The translations under genes were made by a program, and so were the position numbers. Under the pieces are notes generated by a model. It searched no databases. It was given only the letters and a program-made list of their open reading frames with translations, and was not told the DNA's origin. Of a DNA stretch of 8,208 nucleotides, positions 5,588 to 8,208 are shown one piece after another (within the stretch, counting starts at the first letter, position 1; every line of letters begins with the position of its first letter). Source of the stretch: PFJX01 sp038215555 (GTDB lineage: Bacteria; Pseudomonadota; Gammaproteobacteria; Burkholderiales; Thiobacillaceae). The stretch is from the NCBI GenBank assembly GCA_038215555.1, contig JBBQQT010000155.1, positions 1 through 8,208 of the forward strand. The letters are read 5' to 3'.

Positions 5588-6264
5588 TTTTTGACGATCA
5601 ACTTGGCGGCGTCAGCCAGGGTGGACACCACGGAATCGAGATCAAGTTCACTCACCGGACGGCCACGGTTGTAGCCGTAGGGGACGCAGAACACAGCGCA
5701 GCCAGCGGCGCGCGCGGCCTGGGTATCGTTCAGCGAATCGCCGATCAGCAACAGTTCATCCGGTTGAATGGCAAACACCTGGCAGGCGTGTAGCAAGGGC
5801 ATCGGGTCGGGTTTCTTCTTCGGCAACGTGTCGCCGGACAGGATGAGTTCGAAGTATTCGAACAGCCCGGTATCTTTCAGCAACGGATGCGTGAAGCGCG
5901 CCGCCTTGTTGGTGATGCAGGCGAGCCGGTAACCCCCTGCGCGCATGGCTTGCAGTCCTTCGATGACGCCGGGAAAGACGCGACTCTTGCGCGAAACGTG
6001 CGCGCCGTAGTGTTTTTCGTAACTGGCTAGCGCCTGATCGAACAGCGCCGGGTCCGGCTCGGCTTGCATGTCGCGGGTCAGGGAACGTTTCACCAGACGC
6101 GAAACGCCATTGCCAATATAGGTTTTGATTTCAGCCAGCGAGACGGCTGGCATGCCGAGATCGACCAGCATCGCTTCAGCGGCATCCGCCAGATCTTCAG
6201 CGGTATCGAGCAAGGTGCCGTCGAGGTCGATGACCACGGCTTTTACAGGGAGAGGGAAGTTCAT
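5584..6264 (-). CDS. gph: Phosphoglycolate phosphatase (HAD superfamily)
   Basis: A 226-residue soluble hydrolase that removes phosphate from 2-phosphoglycolate, a salvage step after DNA repair or RuBisCO oxygenation. HAD motifs are complete and in order: DLDGTLLDT (13-21, nucleophile D13 and acid D15), the small helical cap (about 22-95), CITNK with T118 as motif II, KKKPDP with K151 as motif III, and LLIGDSLNDT with D176/D180 binding magnesium. The length is typical of the family. It lies between rpe and trpE, the usual proteobacterial neighbourhood. The start ATG at 6264 has no Shine-Dalgarno sequence: a heptamer tandem repeat ends one base from it, and no alternative start precedes the essential DLDGT motif. 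Related HAD phosphatases share these motifs, so the assignment relies partly on context. Confidence 0.92.
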   Translation of the reverse strand: MNFPLPVKAVVIDLDGTLLDTAEDLADAAEAMLVDLGMPAVSLAEIKTYIGNGVSRLVKRSLTRDMQAEPDPALFDQALASYEKHYGAHVSRKSRVFPGVIEGLQAMRAGGYRLACITNKAARFTHPLLKDTGLFEYFELILSGDTLPKKKPDPMPLLHACQVFAIQPDELLLIGDSLNDTQAARAAGCAVFCVPYGYNRGRPVSELDLDSVVSTLADAAKLIVKK

Positions 6265-6265
6265 G

Positions 6266-6307
6266 TTGGTGAGCGGTGAACAGTAAGCGGTGAGCGGTGA
6301 GCGGTGA
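6266..6307 (-). repeat. Heptamer tandem repeat (GCGGTGA, + strand)
   Basis: Six contiguous 7-bp units occupy 6266-6307. Units at 6273, 6287, 6294 and 6301 are exact GCGGTGA; the unit at 6266 matches at five of seven positions and that at 6280 at four. Beyond it, GCTCACC (6330-6336) and CCGCTCAC (6342-6349) are inverted copies, so the rpe-gph mRNA can fold back, for example 6296-6302 with 6330-6336. The block fills much of the 90-bp rpe-gph spacer and directly abuts the gph start. Confidence 0.85.
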
Positions 6308-6354
6308 GAACGCGGGGTTTCCGCTAACTGCTCACCACTTCCCGCTCACGGGTT

Positions 6355-7041
6355 TCAGGCCTTGGCCAATTCCGCGCGCAGCGCAGCGACCACGCTGTCG
6401 TAACGATTCGGGTCGGTGTCCTTGGCAGCGCCGAAAATGGCGGAACCCGCGACAAAGGTATCGACACCGGCCTTGGCGACTTCGCAGATGTTGGCCGGGC
6501 CGACACCGCCGTCGATTTCGAGACGGCAGTTATAGCCGCCGGCGTCGATCATCGCGCGCACCTTGCGCGCCTTGTCGAGCACGTAGGGGATGAACTTCTG
6601 GCCGCCGAAACCGGGGTTGACCGACATCAGCAACACCATGTCGAGCTTGGGAAGCATGTATTCCAGGATATCCAGCGGCGTCGCCGGGTTGAATACCAGG
6701 CCGGCCTTGCAGCCGCTTTCCTTGATCAGGCCGATGGTGCGATCGACATGCTCGGATGCTTCCGGGTGGAAGGTGATGTAGGTAGCGCCGGCCTTGGCGA
6801 AGTCGGGAATGATGCGGTCCACCGGCTTGACCATCAGATGCACGTCGATCGGTGCGGTGACACCATGCTTGCGCAGGGCCTCGCAGACCAAGGGGCCAAT
6901 GGTCAGATTGGGGACATAGTGGTTATCCATTACGTCGAAGTGAACGATGTCGGCGCCTGCGGCGAGGACTTTATCGACTTCCTCACCCAACTTGGCGAAG
7001 TTGGCGGAAAGGATGGAAGGAGCAATCTGATAATCGGCCAT
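6355..7041 (-). CDS. rpe: Ribulose-5-phosphate 3-epimerase
   Basis: A 228-residue TIM-barrel metalloenzyme that interconverts ribulose 5-phosphate and xylulose 5-phosphate in the pentose phosphate pathway (and the Calvin cycle where present). The signature residues are all visible: IAPSILSANFAKL (6-18), HFDVMDNHYVPNLTIGP (34-50, metal ligands H34 and D36), DVHLMV (66-71, H68), MSVNPGFGGQKF (139-150, phosphate loop), LEIDGGV (174-180, catalytic D177) and AGSAIFG (198-204). The frame stays open upstream to an ATG at 7221, but the family begins at MADYQIAPS; the extension would overlap the divergent apaG start, so ATG 7041 is used. It is the first of the minus-strand genes and probably heads a transcript with gph and trpE. 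Confidence 0.96.
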   Translation of the reverse strand: MADYQIAPSILSANFAKLGEEVDKVLAAGADIVHFDVMDNHYVPNLTIGPLVCEALRKHGVTAPIDVHLMVKPVDRIIPDFAKAGATYITFHPEASEHVDRTIGLIKESGCKAGLVFNPATPLDILEYMLPKLDMVLLMSVNPGFGGQKFIPYVLDKARKVRAMIDAGGYNCRLEIDGGVGPANICEVAKAGVDTFVAGSAIFGAAKDTDPNRYDSVVAALRAELAKA

Positions 7042-7168
7042 GACAATTTCCCGGCTAGTTAAAACCGTGATATTACCCGCCGAAGGCCGCCTGGAATATA
7101 GGGCAGTCTGGACAGTCCGAAGCGATTCGTGTGCAATCGCCACCTCTCCCCGCACCTCGCCGCACACC
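7042..7168. promoter_or_regulatory. Divergent rpe/apaG intergenic region
   Basis: This 127-bp spacer separates genes that start back to back and must contain promoters for at least rpe. On the minus strand a TATATT box (7100-7095) is the best -10 match, with TTCGGA (7121-7116) as a poor -35 at a short 15-bp spacing; TAATAT (7075-7070) is a second -10 candidate. For apaG I see no convincing promoter, and its ATG has no Shine-Dalgarno sequence. Confidence 0.4.
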
Positions 7169-7552
7169 ATGGCCGAAACCAGGAAATACCATATCACCGT
7201 CACCGCCAGGACTCTCTTCATCCCTGAGCAATCAGATGAGGCCGCCGAGCGCTATGTTTTTTCCTACACGATCACCATTTCCAACACCGGCCAGATAGCC
7301 GCGCAATTGATTTCTCGCCACTGGCAAATCATTGATGCGCACCAGAAAGTGCAGGAAGTCCGTGGCCTGGGCGTGGTCGGCGAGCAACCCCTGCTGAAAC
7401 CCGGCGACAGCTTCGAATACACCAGCGGCACCGCAGTATCGACCCCGGTCGGCGCGATGAAAGGCAGCTACCAGATGGTCGCTGAAGATGGCAATCCGTT
7501 TGAAGCGGAGATTCCGGAGTTCATTCTCTCGGTACCCCGCGTTCTGCATTGA
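7169..7552 (+). CDS. apaG: ApaG (DUF525) domain protein
   Basis: A 127-residue, all-beta ApaG protein, the usual length for the family. The conserved block VRGLGVVGEQPLLKPGDSFE and the following YTSG, then TPVGAMKGSYQMV and EIPEFILSVP near the C-terminus, closely follow the pattern of enterobacterial ApaG. The fold is a fibronectin-III-like sandwich with a glycine-rich GxGxxG loop. The biochemical role in bacteria is not settled; in enterobacteria the gene sits beside apaH (diadenosine tetraphosphate hydrolase). Start choice: the frame is open back to an ATG at 7040, but MAETRKYHITV is the family-like beginning and the upstream part overlaps rpe. A terminator follows 45 bp after the stop, so it is probably transcribed alone. 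Confidence 0.94.
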   Translation: MAETRKYHITVTARTLFIPEQSDEAAERYVFSYTITISNTGQIAAQLISRHWQIIDAHQKVQEVRGLGVVGEQPLLKPGDSFEYTSGTAVSTPVGAMKGSYQMVAEDGNPFEAEIPEFILSVPRVLH

Positions 7553-7597
7553 GCTTGTTCCGCCTTGCCTGCATGCCGGCCTGGTTGTGGTCTTTTT

Positions 7598-7621
7598 GAC
7601 TGATTAACTCAGTCCTTTTTT
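7598..7621 (+). terminator. Rho-independent terminator of apaG
   Basis: A perfect 6-bp stem GACTGA (7598-7603) / TCAGTC (7609-7614) with a five-base loop is followed after one C by six Ts (7616-7621). It begins 45 bp after the apaG stop and precedes mltA, so it should separate the two transcripts. Confidence 0.7.
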
Positions 7622-7641
7622 CTGTTTTTTTCTGCTTTTTT
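7616..7641 (+). other. Three helically phased T-tracts upstream of mltA
   Basis: T-runs of 6, 7 and 6 bases at 7616-7621, 7625-7631 and 7636-7641 have centres about 10 bp apart, the spacing expected of intrinsically curved DNA. The first run doubles as the terminator U-tract. The tract ends 15 bp before the mltA ATG, so it lies in the promoter/leader region of that gene. Confidence 0.55.
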
Positions 7642-7656
7642 GTCAACAGAGTCTCC

Positions 7657-8208
7657 ATGCGCGTTTATTTTTTGATTGGCTTGATCGCCATGTTGGGCAC
7701 CGGTTGCAGCCTGTTTGAAACGAAGCCGGGCGCGCCGCTGGAACCTGTCAAGCCGGTCAAACCAGTACCTGTCGAGACCGCACCACCTGCGGTCGCTGCG
7801 CCGGAAGTCCGCCCCGCTCCACCACCCGAAACCGCGCCGCATCTGCCTGCCGTGATCGAGCCGATCAAACTGCCGGCCCCGGTTTTGCCGGAGCCAGGCA
7901 AATCGGTCCCCATCGCCATGCCCTGGTTGAAGCCGGCGGAATGGACACATTTGCCCGGCTGGCGTGACGACGACATGACGCCAGCATGGCCGGCATTACA
8001 TCAATCCTGTCGCGGCTTGAGAAGCAATCCGGCCTGGACTGGCGTTTGCCAAGCCGCAATACAGCTCCCCGCAACACCGGATGCCGCGAGTATCCGAGCG
8101 TTTTTCGAACAGCATTTTTCACCTTGGCAAATCCACCAGGCCGAGAACGGTATCGAAGGCCTGGTCACCGGCTATTACGAGCCCCTGCTGCGCGGCAGTC
8201 GCTTCCCA
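7657..8208 (+). CDS. mltA: Membrane-bound lytic murein transglycosylase A, 5' part
   Basis: An open frame of 184 codons from ATG 7657 runs off the window. Residues 1-16 form a lipoprotein signal peptide with C17 as the likely lipidated cysteine (MLGTGCS). The box is slightly unusual, with Gly rather than Leu at -3, and Ser at +2 predicts outer-membrane sorting. Residues 24-80 are a proline-rich linker with repeated KP, VP and AP. The MltA domain begins at about residue 96 (HLPGWRDDDM, PALHQSC), and the segment GLVTGYYEPLLRGS (168-181) is the hallmark of MltA, which cleaves peptidoglycan glycan strands to 1,6-anhydro products. The catalytic Asp lies further on, beyond the window. Its position beside apaG and rpe fits the betaproteobacterial order. 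The ribosome binding site is weak (CAGAG near 7646). Confidence 0.9.
   Translation, partial: MRVYFLIGLIAMLGTGCSLFETKPGAPLEPVKPVKPVPVETAPPAVAAPEVRPAPPPETAPHLPAVIEPIKLPAPVLPEPGKSVPIAMPWLKPAEWTHLPGWRDDDMTPAWPALHQSCRGLRSNPAWTGVCQAAIQLPATPDAASIRAFFEQHFSPWQIHQAENGIEGLVTGYYEPLLRGSRFP

Noticed and set aside
7040..7168. 43-residue N-terminal extension of ApaG
   Set aside because: It overlaps the rpe start on the other strand and lacks family conservation; MAETRKYHITV at 7169 is the usual beginning.
7042..7221. 60-residue N-terminal extension of Rpe beginning with a hydrophobic, signal-like segment
   Set aside because: Rpe is cytosolic and begins at MADYQIAPS in the family; the extension would cross the divergent spacer and overlap the apaG start.
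7596..7624. TTGACT at 7596-7601 as the -35 box of an mltA promoter
   Set aside because: No acceptable -10 box lies 16-18 bp downstream (only T-rich sequence), and the hexamer is part of the terminator stem.

Overview
The window looks like chromosomal DNA of a proteobacterium, most likely a betaproteobacterium. The block mltA / apaG / rpe / gph / trpE, with apaG and mltA divergent from rpe-gph-trpE, is a familiar betaproteobacterial arrangement, and the TrpE, Rpe, Gph and ApaG sequences look like beta/gamma versions of these enzymes. Genus cannot be judged from the sequence alone.

Left end (1-797): an integron-type gene cassette carrying a toxin-antitoxin pair on the + strand (HigB/Gp49-like RelE-superfamily toxin, then an XRE-type HTH antitoxin). 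A complete attC recombination site (729-797) lies at its 3' end, and the window opens with the 3' tail of a second, related attC (1-24). The antitoxin stop codon sits in the attC hairpin loop, so its last 11 residues are encoded by the recombination site. No integrase is visible.

Middle (808-5454): three minus-strand genes read trpE -> MMPL-family transporter -> DUF4412-like periplasmic protein. The last two overlap by four bases and form a transporter plus periplasmic-partner pair. trpE (anthranilate synthase component I) is not followed by trpG/trpD/trpC, which normally accompany it in this gene neighbourhood. The transporter pair and the integron cassette occupy that place.

Right-middle (5455-7041): gph (phosphoglycolate phosphatase) and rpe (ribulose-5-phosphate 3-epimerase), also minus strand, probably head the transcript that continues into trpE. 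The two spacers around gph are unusual. The rpe-gph spacer holds a heptamer tandem repeat that ends one base from the gph start codon. The gph-trpE spacer holds a 10-bp triplicate repeat, competing inverted repeats and a small ORF coupled to the gph stop, an attenuator-like layout.

Right end (7042-8208): a 127-bp divergent spacer, then apaG on the + strand, a rho-independent terminator, a helically phased T-tract region, and the 5' part of mltA (lipoprotein lytic transglycosylase), which runs off the window. Together the core genes serve pentose phosphate/glycolate metabolism, tryptophan synthesis and cell-wall turnover. The accessory material is the transporter pair and the cassette.
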